Of a stretch of 64,000 nucleotides of DNA, positions 45,088 to 54,018 are shown piece by piece (the first letter of the stretch is position 1; every line of letters begins with the position of its first letter). The stretch is from JAMXLO01 sp963812505 (GTDB lineage Bacteria; Pseudomonadota; Alphaproteobacteria; Acetobacterales; Acetobacteraceae): positions 124,001-188,000 of the forward strand of contig CAWEVM010000014.1 of NCBI GenBank assembly GCA_963812505.1, given 5' to 3'. The translations under genes and the position numbers were made by a program. The notes beneath the pieces were generated by a model that saw only the letters and a list, made by a program, of their open reading frames with translations, did no database searches and was not told where the DNA came from.

Positions 45088-46725
45088 TCACGTTGGCTGA
45101 TAGTAGTCTCGATACCGCGTACGGAGCTCCATCTTGAGCAGCTTGCCCGTTGCGGTGTGCGGCAGTTCATTCACGACGACCACCGCGTCGGGCAGCCACC
45201 ACTTGGCAACCTGGCCCTGATACAGCTTCAGCACGGAGGCTGGATCCACCGTGTGGCCCGGTCGTGGCACCACAAGGAGCAGCGGCCGTTCATCCCATTT
45301 CGGATGTCGCGCCGCCACCACAGCAGCCTCGGCCACATCGGGGTGCGAGACTGCGATGTTCTCCAACGCAATCGAACTGATCCACTCGCCGCCAGATTTG
45401 ATCACGTCCTTCGAGCGGTCGGTGATCTCCATGTAGCCGTCAGGATCGATCGTCGCGACGTCGCCAGTGGCAAACCAGCCCTCGGCGTCACACGCGCTGC
45501 CTGGCGCGTCTCCGAAGTAGGCGCTGCACACCCATGGTCCACGTACCATCAGGTCGCCGAATTGCTTGCCGTCCCACGGTAGCTCGCGGCCGTCACCATC
45601 AACGATCTTCATATCGATGCCCGCCAGGACGCGACCCTGTTTCAGCATATGGCGCACGGCGGGTTCGCCGGTCAGATCGGCCTGCGCCACCTTCGGCGCA
45701 TTGTAGGTGCCGACCGGGCTAAGTTCCGTCATCCCCCAGCCATGCTCGACCACGACGCCGAATTCGTCGCGGAACGCTTCGATGAGCAGCGGTGGTGCCG
45801 CCGAGCCGCCTGTCATGATCCGTTTCACCGTCGCCAGCTTCTCGCCGCTTGAGCGCAGATGCTGCAGCAGGCCGAGCCAAACCGTCGGCACACCACAACT
45901 TATCGTCACACGCTCCTGGTTGAAGACGCGCGCGAGGCTGGCGCCATCGAGGTGGCGTCCCGGCAGCACAAGCGCGGCACCGGTCAGCGCGGCGGCGTAC
46001 GGAATGCCCCAGGCATTCACGTGGAACATCGGCACGACGGGCAGGATGCGGCTGGTGGCGCGCAGATCGAGCACGTCGGGGAGGGCGATTGCGTAGGCGT
46101 GAATCACCGTCGAACGGTGGCTGTACAGTACGCCCTTCGGCCGCCCGGTGGTACCGGAGGTGTAGCACAGGGCGCTCGCGGTGTTCTCATCGAACTCCGG
46201 CCAGGCGTAGTCATCATCCGCGTCGGCCATCAGTTCGTCGTAGCAGAGCAGGCGCATGCCGCTCGGCAGATCGAGCGCCGGCATCGATGCGGCATCAGTC
46301 ATCATCACCACGGTACGCACGCTGTCCTTGATCCTCGCGGCAATAGCGCCGATCAGAGGCGCGAAGCCGGGATCGACGAATAGCGCGCTGTCGCCCGCGT
46401 GATTGATGATGTAGGCGATGTCATCCGGTGCAAGGCGGGGGTTGATCGTATGGCAGATCGCCTGCATGCCCGACGCGGCGTAATACACCTCGAGATGCCG
46501 GTAGTCGTTCCACGCCAGGGTGCCGACGCGATCCTGCGCCGTCAGCCGGAGCCGTTGCAGGACGCGCACGAGCTGCCGCGCGCGGCGCTCCGTCTCGGCC
46601 CATGTCGCATGATGCAGAGCGCCCGATCCAGTCGCCGAGACCACTTCGGCACCCCCATGATGGCGCGCCGCATGGCTGAGCAGCCAAGAGACCAGCAGCG
46701 GCTGTTGTTGCATCAGGCCCAGCAT
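45088..46725 (-). CDS. AMP-forming acyl-CoA ligase
   Basis: 545 residues. The P-loop YTSGTTGRPKGVLYSH is followed by the A5-type GWGMTELSP, the A7 region GWFATGDVATIDPDGY and the Lys in TGKLLKMELR. GGAGG seven bases before 46725 supports the start; the frame is open further by chance. The sequence resembles medium- and long-chain fatty-acid CoA ligases and DmdB-like enzymes. Divergent from an SDR gene with 94 bases between. Confidence 0.9.
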   Translation of the reverse strand: MLGLMQQQPLLVSWLLSHAARHHGGAEVVSATGSGALHHATWAETERRARQLVRVLQRLRLTAQDRVGTLAWNDYRHLEVYYAASGMQAICHTINPRLAPDDIAYIINHAGDSALFVDPGFAPLIGAIAARIKDSVRTVVMMTDAASMPALDLPSGMRLLCYDELMADADDDYAWPEFDENTASALCYTSGTTGRPKGVLYSHRSTVIHAYAIALPDVLDLRATSRILPVVPMFHVNAWGIPYAAALTGAALVLPGRHLDGASLARVFNQERVTISCGVPTVWLGLLQHLRSSGEKLATVKRIMTGGSAAPPLLIEAFRDEFGVVVEHGWGMTELSPVGTYNAPKVAQADLTGEPAVRHMLKQGRVLAGIDMKIVDGDGRELPWDGKQFGDLMVRGPWVCSAYFGDAPGSACDAEGWFATGDVATIDPDGYMEITDRSKDVIKSGGEWISSIALENIAVSHPDVAEAAVVAARHPKWDERPLLLVVPRPGHTVDPASVLKLYQGQVAKWWLPDAVVVVNELPHTATGKLLKMELRTRYRDYYQPT

Positions 46726-46819
46726 GACGTGCCTCCAGTGTGCGGGGAGGGTTCCCTCGCCAGTGTTTCCGGTGATGATAGGCAGCCCGAGAGGGACAAA
46801 CCAAGCGCGGAGGTTGGCC

Positions 46820-47512
46820 ATGGAAATGCGATCGGCCCTGATCGTGGGTGTGGGAAGCGGTCTGAGCGCCTCGCTGGCGCGGTTGTTTGCGAAGAACGGG
46901 CTGCAGGTGGCGCTGGCCTCCCGCAACCCGGACCGGCTTGCCGTCCTGGCGCGGGAGACCGCGGCGGCGACGTTTGCCTGCGAGGCCGCCGAACCCGAGG
47001 AGGTCGGGGGCCTGTTCGATGCGGTGATCGCCACGCAGGGCGTGCCGGACATCGTGGTTTACAACGCCTCGGCCCGTGCGCGCGGACCGGTCGCCGAACT
47101 TGATCCAGAAGCGGTGGCGCGCGCCATCGCGGTGAGCGCCTATGCGGGGTTCCTGGTCGGGCAGCAGGCGGCGCGCAACATGCTGCCGCGGGGCTCCGGC
47201 GCGATCCTGTTCACCGGAGCGTCCGCCAGTGTGAAGGGCTATCCGCTGTCGTCCGCCTTCGCGATGGGCAAGTTCGCACTGCGCGGCCTGGCGCAGAGCA
47301 TGGCGCGCGAGTTGGCGCCGCAAGGCATCCACGTGGCGCATTTCGTCATCGATGGCGCGATCCGCAATCCCGGGCGGACCGAGCCGCCAGACAAGCCGGA
47401 CAGCATGCTGGATCCCGATGCGATCGCAGCGAGCTACTGGCATGTGGTGCAGCAGCCTCGCAGTGCCTGGACCTGGGAGATGGAACTGCGTCCTTGGGTT
47501 GAGCGGTTCTGA
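46820..47512 (+). CDS. SDR-family oxidoreductase lacking the catalytic Tyr
   Basis: 230 residues. The NAD(P) loop is VGVGSGLSASLA. VYNASARARG corresponds to the NNAG motif. The usual YxxxK is replaced by FAMGK (in AFAMGKFALRG), so Phe stands where the catalytic Tyr is expected. GGAGG before ATG 46820 supports the start. Absence of Tyr argues against classical dehydrogenase chemistry; I recall the same Phe in other proteobacterial members, so it may be a stable subfamily trait. Confidence 0.82.
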   Translation: MEMRSALIVGVGSGLSASLARLFAKNGLQVALASRNPDRLAVLARETAAATFACEAAEPEEVGGLFDAVIATQGVPDIVVYNASARARGPVAELDPEAVARAIAVSAYAGFLVGQQAARNMLPRGSGAILFTGASASVKGYPLSSAFAMGKFALRGLAQSMARELAPQGIHVAHFVIDGAIRNPGRTEPPDKPDSMLDPDAIAASYWHVVQQPRSAWTWEMELRPWVERF

Positions 47513-47513
47513 G

Positions 47514-47981
47514 GTGGTGGACCGCAGGATCATCGCTCTCGTCTGGGTCGGTGGCGTCGTGCTGATGGCCGCGGTGTATGCCATCGGGCCGCAACAGTTC
47601 CTCGCGTCGTGCGAGGCGATCATCATGGCTGCGGCACGATTCTTCGATGACCTGATCGCCACGCTGATGTGGCGCACCTTCGAGGCGATGCGTGCCGCGG
47701 CGATTGCGCTGTATGCGGTGTTCGTGGTGCTTGCCTTGCTGGCGATGCAACGCGGCTTGCGCGTGGGCGGAATGCTGGTGGGTGTTTCCATCGTATTCGC
47801 GCTGTTGGTTCGGACCGACTGGTACGATCCGGGCACCAAATGGTTTGCTGCCGCGCTGCTGACAGCGATTGCCGCTGGCGTGACGACACGGCGCTTGCTT
47901 CACGCGACGCCGCCGCGCGATCGGGCCAACCCATGGGGCGCGCGGTTTGGCAGCAAAGGTCAGAAAGGTTCGGCACCTTGA
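47514..47981 (+). CDS. Small multispanning membrane protein
   Basis: 155 residues starting at GTG 47514, just after the SDR stop; GTG 47517 is an alternative. Three or four transmembrane helices (IIALVWVGGVVLMAAVYAI, ALYAVFVVLALLAM, and two later), with a basic tail. No domain recognised. It is probably cotranscribed with the SDR. Confidence 0.65.
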   Translation: MVDRRIIALVWVGGVVLMAAVYAIGPQQFLASCEAIIMAAARFFDDLIATLMWRTFEAMRAAAIALYAVFVVLALLAMQRGLRVGGMLVGVSIVFALLVRTDWYDPGTKWFAAALLTAIAAGVTTRRLLHATPPRDRANPWGARFGSKGQKGSAP

Positions 47982-48036
47982 TTTGACCGGCGCTCTGCGG
48001 ACGACGCATGCTTTGGCGTCTCTGGAGGGCTCAATT

Positions 48037-48363
48037 ATGCTGTACGAACTGCGTATCTATGAGTGCGTGCCTGGCCGGCTGCCCGATCTGATGAAGCGCT
48101 TCGACACCATCACGCTGAAGCTGTGGGAAAAGCATGGCATCAAGCAGGCCGGGTTCTGGACCACGGTGATCGGCGAGTTGAATCAGACGTTGTATTACTT
48201 CGTTGTCTGGGACTCGCTCGCAGAGCGGGAAAAGAAGTGGAATGCGTTCGGCGTAGATCCGGAATGGATCAAGGCCCGCGCCGAGACCGAGAAGAATGGC
48301 GCGATTGTCGCCAACGTAAAGAACTTCATCCTTGCGCCGACCGCGTTCTCGGCGGTGAAGTAG
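48037..48363 (+). CDS. NIPSNAP family protein
   Basis: 108 residues. The NIPSNAP ferredoxin-like fold is seen in LYELRIYECVPGRLPDLMKRF, then KHGIKQAGFWTTVIGELNQ, then VVWDSLAEREKKW. GGAGGG precedes ATG 48037. Family members have been linked to catabolic operons and act as small structural or enzyme-like proteins; no catalytic residue is known. Confidence 0.88.
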   Translation: MLYELRIYECVPGRLPDLMKRFDTITLKLWEKHGIKQAGFWTTVIGELNQTLYYFVVWDSLAEREKKWNAFGVDPEWIKARAETEKNGAIVANVKNFILAPTAFSAVK

Positions 48364-48401
48364 ATCGATATCAGCGCCGGCGGCACGAGCTCCGCCGGCC
48401 G

Positions 48402-49325
48402 CTACCGCACGGCGACGAACATCTGCTTCGTCGCGAATGACAGCCATACCCGCCGTGATCGTAGCCAGTCGGTGCCGAGCAACATGTCGACAATGGGCAC
48501 GATATGCACCGGCGCAACCCATAACGTCAGATCGCGCGTTGCATCGGGGCCGACGCGCATTTCGGCGAAGTGATGGCGATGCATCGGCACTGGCGCCGGT
48601 CCGACCCCCGCGCCGTCGCCGACAGGGTCATGCGCCAGCAATCCGGGAGTGAGGCCTAGTCGAAACATGCCCGACGCGGTGATCAGGCTGCCGCTGGCGC
48701 CGGTATCGATCAGCGCGCGCAGCGGCCGGCCGTCGACCAGCACCTGCACTACCAGCGCGTTATCCACCGATGGGATGGCCGGAATGGTCACATAGGGGGC
48801 CGTCCAGGGCAGGAACCCCGCGCTGCAGCCCGGCGCGTCAAACAGCGTGAGCCGGCCAGCGGGCAGGTCGATGTCGAGATCGAACGGCGAAAGGAAGTCG
48901 CGGCCCAGAAGCCCGGCGATCGGGCGCCCGTCAATGGTGGTCACTGGCAGCGGGCCGACCATCACGCTGGTGCCGCCGGTCAGCGTCCGACGGTGCAGCA
49001 TTGTGGTGCCGAGACGCAGCGAGCGGGGCAGGGCATCCGGGCGCTCCTGAACGCCGCCTACACCGCGTATCGCGGTGGTCACCCATTGGTCGCGCTCCAG
49101 GTTGAGGTCGCGAACCGCGTCTTCGCCCATCAGCGTTCGGTAAGCGCCGGTATCGACGATAAAGGTCGCATCGACATCATTTATCTGCACTGTCGCCAAG
49201 GGCGTGTTGCGGGCGATCTCGATCGGCACCGTGCTCTGCGGCACAACGCGACAGGCCGCGTGTGCCGCTGCGGTGATCAGAACGGCGAGCGCGGCGAGAA
49301 GGAGCGGTCCGCAGGTTTGTCGCAT
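48402..49325 (-). CDS. Secreted retropepsin-like aspartic protease
   Basis: 307 residues. Signal peptide LLLAALAVLITAAAHAA. Two catalytic motifs FIVDTGAYRTLM and ALIDTGASGSLI, one in each half, so a single chain carries both halves of a pepsin-like pair, whereas most bacterial retropepsins have one motif and dimerise. Periplasmic location inferred. Start at the ATG at 49325. Confidence 0.85.
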   Translation of the reverse strand: MRQTCGPLLLAALAVLITAAAHAACRVVPQSTVPIEIARNTPLATVQINDVDATFIVDTGAYRTLMGEDAVRDLNLERDQWVTTAIRGVGGVQERPDALPRSLRLGTTMLHRRTLTGGTSVMVGPLPVTTIDGRPIAGLLGRDFLSPFDLDIDLPAGRLTLFDAPGCSAGFLPWTAPYVTIPAIPSVDNALVVQVLVDGRPLRALIDTGASGSLITASGMFRLGLTPGLLAHDPVGDGAGVGPAPVPMHRHHFAEMRVGPDATRDLTLWVAPVHIVPIVDMLLGTDWLRSRRVWLSFATKQMFVAVR

Positions 49326-49433
49326 GGCGTCCGGAGAAGTATTCGGCCTCCGGTGCACGAAGCGCCAGCCTCGCCTTCACTGTCCGCGCTGTGCAGTGCC
49401 GTCAGGTTCTCATCGGACTGGCTCCTGCCGCCA

Positions 49434-50207
49434 TCATCGCTGCTCCGGATCGGTCACGTGGCTCGACACCAAGTGCGCCGTCTGCTGGTTGCGTATGGGC
49501 GCGGCGGGCGCCTCTGCCACTTCTTCATATGTGTGCCACCCTCGCTCGGTCGGTGAGCGTAGATCGCTGGGAACCGGGTTCAGTTGCGGCTGCGGCGCCG
49601 GAGCACCCGATGCGGCCACCATCACGCCGGTGTCGGGCCGGTCGTAGATGAAGCCGTAGGTCGGATAAACGCTGCCGAAATGACCCGCCTCGCCCAAGCC
49701 CACGCGAACGGCGCTCCAGTCATTGGCCTCGGAGACGTCAACCACGGGAATGTTGCGGGCGATGCCACCATGCATGCCAGGACCCCACCAATTGGCGTGC
49801 TCAATCTCGATCTCGCGCGGATTGATGACCCGGCTGACGACAGCAACATGGCCCAGGCGCATCCGCCCGTTGGAGCGAAATGTCAGCACGCTGCCTGACT
49901 CGGGAACGCTGCCGCGAGCATAGATACCCGCCGCGTTGTCCCACCATTGCCAAGCGTTGCCGACAACGGCGATGCCTGAATCGCTACGCGCGAAAGGCAC
50001 GCACGACAGGCCAGCACGCGCATACTGACCGTGCAGCATGGTCCTGCCGTGGTATTTGGCGGCCGCATACTTTTCATACGCGGTTTGCGGCAACTGTCGT
50101 GGCTGTCGATTGGGCGAGGCGTCAGCGGGTGACACAGCGACCTGGCAACTCAAGGCTAGAAATGATCCAAAAAATACAAATTTCGCGCTGGTTCCCCAAC
50201 CACGCAT
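49434..50207 (-). CDS. Secreted CHAP-domain peptidoglycan hydrolase
   Basis: 257 residues. A signal segment (FVFFGSFLALSCQVAV) is followed by a CHAP domain whose nucleophile Cys is in GLSCVPFARS and His in LGHVAVVSRV. WQWWDNAAG is a conserved CHAP element. The family cleaves peptide crosslinks in murein. The C-terminal tail (about 60 residues) is Pro/Ala-rich. Expression is independent of the protease, as both have their own upstream space. Confidence 0.85.
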   Translation of the reverse strand: MRGWGTSAKFVFFGSFLALSCQVAVSPADASPNRQPRQLPQTAYEKYAAAKYHGRTMLHGQYARAGLSCVPFARSDSGIAVVGNAWQWWDNAAGIYARGSVPESGSVLTFRSNGRMRLGHVAVVSRVINPREIEIEHANWWGPGMHGGIARNIPVVDVSEANDWSAVRVGLGEAGHFGSVYPTYGFIYDRPDTGVMVAASGAPAPQPQLNPVPSDLRSPTERGWHTYEEVAEAPAAPIRNQQTAHLVSSHVTDPEQR

Positions 50208-50458
50208 GCGGCCCGCTCCCTGACTGCTCGTTCGAAGGTCTGTGTCTGGCTAGCAACAGGGTTGCAAAGATGGCAATCCCACTCGGCCGCTCATTCCGCG
50301 TGCGAGGCCGCACTTAATGGATTGGACCCTGTGGACAAGGCACAAGTCAGGGACAATTGTCCTAATTTGGCGTTCCGTTCCCGATTTGATCAAACGGTCG
50401 GTGATAAAGCGACTCCGTCGGCCGATCGCCGGGCCGCTGGAGTCGCTCGACGCTCAAG
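50208..50458. other. Intergenic region between CHAP and RidA genes
   Basis: About 250 bases without a credible gene; it holds the CHAP gene's promoter region. Slightly AT-rich around 50150-50350. Confidence 0.4.
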
Positions 50459-50809
50459 CTATTTGCAGGCTGTCACCATGATCTCGACCAGGATCGAGGG
50501 GTTGGCGAGTTCGGCCTGCACGCATGCACGTGCCGGCGCCCCGCCCTTTGGCAGCCAGGGAGTCCACACTTCGTTCATCCCGTCGCGATCGCGGATGTTC
50601 TTCACCCAGATCAACGCTTGCAGAAGCCGCGTCTTGTCGGTTCCGTGCATTTCCAGGAGCTGATCGATCTGGGCCAGCACCTCGGCCGTTTGTCCCTTGA
50701 TGTCCTTGCCGGTGTCCTTGGCGGTTACTCCCTGGAGATACACAAATCCATGGTATTCCACGGCCTTGGCAAGAATGGTGCCCGGATCGGTGCGGCTGAT
50801 GGATGGCAT
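50459..50809 (-). CDS. RidA/YjgF family protein
   Basis: 116 residues from the ATG at 50809, which has GGGAG seven bases upstream; upstream ATGs at 50824 and 50884 are less likely. YHGFVYLQGVTA and QTAEVLAQIDQLLEMHG show the family core, and the C-terminal PARACVQAELANPSILVEI has the Arg that in RidA holds imine substrates. It probably deaminates reactive enamine/imine intermediates; RidA1-type specificity is not certain. Confidence 0.85.
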   Translation of the reverse strand: MPSISRTDPGTILAKAVEYHGFVYLQGVTAKDTGKDIKGQTAEVLAQIDQLLEMHGTDKTRLLQALIWVKNIRDRDGMNEVWTPWLPKGGAPARACVQAELANPSILVEIMVTACK

Positions 50810-50896
50810 TGGCGGTCTCCCCATGTTGCGGTGGCCGCGGCCTTCTAGGGCATGCGCCGCGTTCAGGCCAGCGCCCGGGGCCAATCGGCTGAGCGA

Positions 50897-51229
50897 TCAG
50901 GGTGTCGCGGGTGCGGGTTCGGTTCCGGGGGAGCGATCGGTTTCGGTGCCGGTATTGCGCACGCAGTCGCGCACCATGTTCTCATGATCGAACCGCTGCG
51001 CCAGGCCACGATCGGTCACACCCGGTGTGTAGTTCGCTGAATACGGAGAGTCGCGGTTGTTGATGGTATAGATCGTGTCGCGGTTATTCCGGTCGTACAC
51101 CGCGTTGGCATGCTCGCGGCAGGCCGCCAGAGTCTCCGCATCCGCACGTGCCTGGCCTGTCGGGGGCGGTGGCGGTGTGCATCGGACGAGCGCGAAAACC
51201 GAGAGCAGCAGGAGCAGTAGGCGGCTCAC
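50897..51229 (-). CDS. Small lipoprotein
   Basis: 110 residues. The signal peptide MSRLLLLLLSVFALVRC ends with a lipobox-like LVRC (weak, Arg at -1 is unusual). The mature part has repeats of NRDTIYTINNRDSPYS and two cysteines. The gene's start overlaps the next upstream gene by ATGA (51226-51229), so they form a pair. No family recognised. Confidence 0.65.
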   Translation of the reverse strand: MSRLLLLLLSVFALVRCTPPPPPTGQARADAETLAACREHANAVYDRNNRDTIYTINNRDSPYSANYTPGVTDRGLAQRFDHENMVRDCVRNTGTETDRSPGTEPAPATP

Positions 51230-51771
51230 GACCTTGCTCCGGTCAGGCGTGGAAGCGTTTGGCCCTCCAGTGCAAGTCCGAAGGCAAATTGTGCGAGCCG
51301 GCCGCGGAACCCCGTTTCATCGAAGCGCGCTTCGGCGGTCAATGGAGCACTCGCCGCAGCGCCGAGAAGAGAGGGATGCAACTCGGCACCGTCGCGGCGG
51401 AGCAGGCAGAGCGAATCTGCCCAGCGCGCCCGCGCCAGCAGATCCACCAACGCCAGCAGACGCAGGCAAACCGCAAGTCCGTAGCTGTTGCGCAGTCCGA
51501 TGGTGCCGTCCACCGCATCGGCCCAACAGCATGCGTCGCGATCGGCCAGCGCGAGGTCACCGTATGAGCCGTCATGACGCTCGAAGCGGAAGAAGCGGTT
51601 GACGCCCCAGTGCTGCGCCAGGGCGGCTTCGCGCGCGGCGTACCAGGCGCGTTCCAGGTCGCGGCGGCGCACGGACGGCAGCTCCTCCGGCGGCACGCGG
51701 ACAAGATAGGTCAGCGACCCATCGGGGCCGGCGCCGACGTGCACAGACGCGGGATGTTCAGACGCACTCAT
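51226..51771 (-). CDS. Hypothetical protein coupled to a small lipoprotein
   Basis: 181 residues from the ATG at 51771. Features: HWGVNRFFRFERHDGSYGDL, then CCWADAVDGTIGLRNS with two adjacent cysteines, then leucine-rich helices. The pattern DAVDGTIGLRNSYGLAVCLRLLAL looks like a compact globular protein. I do not recognise the family. The following lipoprotein gene starts within its stop codon (ATGA), indicating coupled translation. Confidence 0.65.
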   Translation of the reverse strand: MSASEHPASVHVGAGPDGSLTYLVRVPPEELPSVRRRDLERAWYAAREAALAQHWGVNRFFRFERHDGSYGDLALADRDACCWADAVDGTIGLRNSYGLAVCLRLLALVDLLARARWADSLCLLRRDGAELHPSLLGAAASAPLTAEARFDETGFRGRLAQFAFGLALEGQTLPRLTGARS

Positions 51772-51842
51772 CGATGGGAAGGATGGACCCGCAAGGCCGC
51801 TTGCGCCAGCCTGTGCGCGCGTTTGCCGAGGAGAATTTAGCC

Positions 51843-53112
51843 ATGCACGACCCGGCGAAATTGACCGCAACCGAAGCAGCCCGAGCGATACGCGATGGAA
51901 GCTTGAGTCCGGTCGATCTGATGGAGGCGTGTCTCGAGCAAATCGCAGACCGCGAGTTGGCGGTGCGGGCGTTCGCCTGGTTCGACGCGGATGCCGCGCG
52001 GCGTGCAGCATCGTCGTCGCGGCTGGGTGCGTTGCATGGATTGCCGATCGGCGTGAAGGATGTGTTGGATACTGCGGACATGCCGAGTGAGTACCGGTTC
52101 GCCGATCTGGCGTGGCTGGCAGCCGCGCGCCGATGCGGCCGCAGTGGCCTGGGCGCGCCATGCTGGCGGCGTGATGATCGGCAAGACCGTCACTACAGAG
52201 TTCGCGACGCGAAAGCCAGGTCCGACCGCGAACCCGCACAATCGCAAGCATACGCCGGGTGGTTCCAGCAGCGGGTCAGCGGCGGGCGTGGCGGACTGTT
52301 TCTTTCCGCTCGCCTACGGCACGCAGACGGCAGGCAGCGTGATCCGGCCGGCGGCGTTCTGCGGCGTTGTGGGCTACAAGCCGAGCTACGGCACAATCAA
52401 CCGCTTCGGCATGAAACTCATGTCGGAGAGCCTTGATACTGTGGGAGTGATGGCTCGCAGCGTTGCTGACTGTGCGCTGTTCGCAGGTGCCGTGGCGGGG
52501 CGGGACCTCGGCGATCCGGACGTTCGGCCAGAGCGGGCGCCTCGCATCGGCATCTGCCAATCGCCCGCATGGGATGCGGCATTGCCGGAGACTCAGGCGC
52601 TGCTGCCTCGTATTGCTGCGGCGCTGGCGCGTGCAGGAGCCACCGTGGTGGATCGCGAGCTCTCGCCGAGCGTTGCAGCAATCGCTGATGCGCACCCGAT
52701 CGTGATGAATCACGAGAGCGGCCGGGCGCTCGGCTGGGAACTGACGAACGTGCGCGATCAGATCAGCGAGGGCTTGCGCGAGCGCCTGGAGTTTGGGCTG
52801 TCGCAGAGCGAGGCGGTGGTGGCCGAGGCATGTGCAACATTCGATCGTGCACAGCGCGATTTTCCGGTCTGCATGGAGGGGCTGGATGCGCTGGTGACGC
52901 CGTCAGCGCCTGGTCAGGCGCCTGCCGGACTGGAATGGACCGGCGATCCGGCGTTCAACCTTATCTGGACCAGCCTGCACGTTCCTTGTGTCACTGTGCC
53001 CGCCGGCACCGGTCCTGAGGGTCTGCCACTCGGCATTCAGATCGTCACGCGGCTTGGTGAAGATCGGCAGGCGCTGGCCTGGGCGCAGTGGGTGATGGCC
53101 GCTTTATCCTGA
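51843..53112 (+). pseudogene. Amidase signature family protein, frameshifted
   Basis: Reads as amidase in two frames. From ATG 51843 (GAGGAG upstream) the first frame covers LTATEAARAIRDG and GLPIGVKDVLDTADMPSEY, which contains the catalytic Lys. At 52094-52095 one C is extra. Removing it joins GSPIWRGWQPRADAA and then GGSSSGSAAGV (the catalytic Ser pair region) and GSVIRPAAF. The rest is intact to 53112, a normal length (about 420 residues). Without the lesion this would hydrolyse an amide by a Ser-Ser-Lys triad. Confidence 0.82.
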
Positions 53113-54009
53113 AAGAAGCGCCTCGCGCAGTTTCTCTCGCCCTGACTCGCCAGCCTTCAGCGTCGTGGCGTTGACGATTGCGAGGCGAAAGCCGCCTGGG
53201 GGCATGGCGTGGTGCTCCGGTGCCTTGTCTTCGTGAAAGGTGATCTGCACGCTGGATACGTCCGGTATGGCCAGCACTTCGCCTATCAACGCGGAGGGCG
53301 GGTGGCGATACCGGGGGCCATGTGGGCCGAACAGCACCACGCTGTATCCATCAGTACGGTTGGCGTCGGAATAGACCCAGTCCAAGGACACGTGCAGGCG
53401 CACCACGGCCTCGACCCAGCCTGGCCCATAAAGATCAGGCCATTGGTCGGCAAAGCGCAGATGCGCCTCGATGATGCGTCCGCCGATCGTCTCGAAGTTC
53501 GCCATGCCCGTGTAGCCGCGCAGGTGCTTGCGCGACCATGCGCCGCACCAGTCCTCGATCTCCGGCATTGCCTCGGCGTGGATCAGCCAATGGTCGAACG
53601 TACCGCCGGGCCCCGTGGCTCCTGTCGTGTGCCGCCACCAGCGCGGTTCGCCATCGACCAGCGCCACGTCAGTGCTGACGTGCGCACCGGTCAGCAGCGT
53701 GCACCAGAAGTGTCCGGCGGTCAGTGCGGTGCGGTATTCGTCGGCCGAGGCGATGACCTGGCTGCCGGTACCCATGCCGCGCAGGTTCATGATCGGCTTG
53801 GAGAACACCGGGAACGAAGGCGGCATCACACCATGTGGAGCGGCCAGCAGGCCCTGGGACAACGCCACCGCAAGCTTGTCGTAAATCCAGCGGTGTGCGG
53901 GGAACCACTTCCACGAATCAGGATCTTCGGTCGAGATGCGCACGTCCGGCGGGCAGTCGACATGCTCGAAATATTGGAACCGCCAGGGATCAGCCTCGCA
54001 GATTGGCAT
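53104..54009 (-). CDS. Conserved hypothetical protein, ATP-grasp-like pattern
   Basis: 301 residues. The middle part FPVFSKPIMNLRGMGTGS has the spacing of the ATP-grasp nucleotide loop, and GGRIIEAHLRFADQW resembles the metal-binding Glu/Asn segment near the end of such folds. I have seen similar proteins labelled hypothetical. It is the last gene of the maturation operon, 9 bases after the mocA-type gene, and overlaps the end of the amidase gene on the other strand by 9 bases. Confidence 0.7.
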   Translation of the reverse strand: MPICEADPWRFQYFEHVDCPPDVRISTEDPDSWKWFPAHRWIYDKLAVALSQGLLAAPHGVMPPSFPVFSKPIMNLRGMGTGSQVIASADEYRTALTAGHFWCTLLTGAHVSTDVALVDGEPRWWRHTTGATGPGGTFDHWLIHAEAMPEIEDWCGAWSRKHLRGYTGMANFETIGGRIIEAHLRFADQWPDLYGPGWVEAVVRLHVSLDWVYSDANRTDGYSVVLFGPHGPRYRHPPSALIGEVLAIPDVSSVQITFHEDKAPEHHAMPPGGFRLAIVNATTLKAGESGREKLREALLSG

Positions 54010-54018
54010 TGGCCGATC

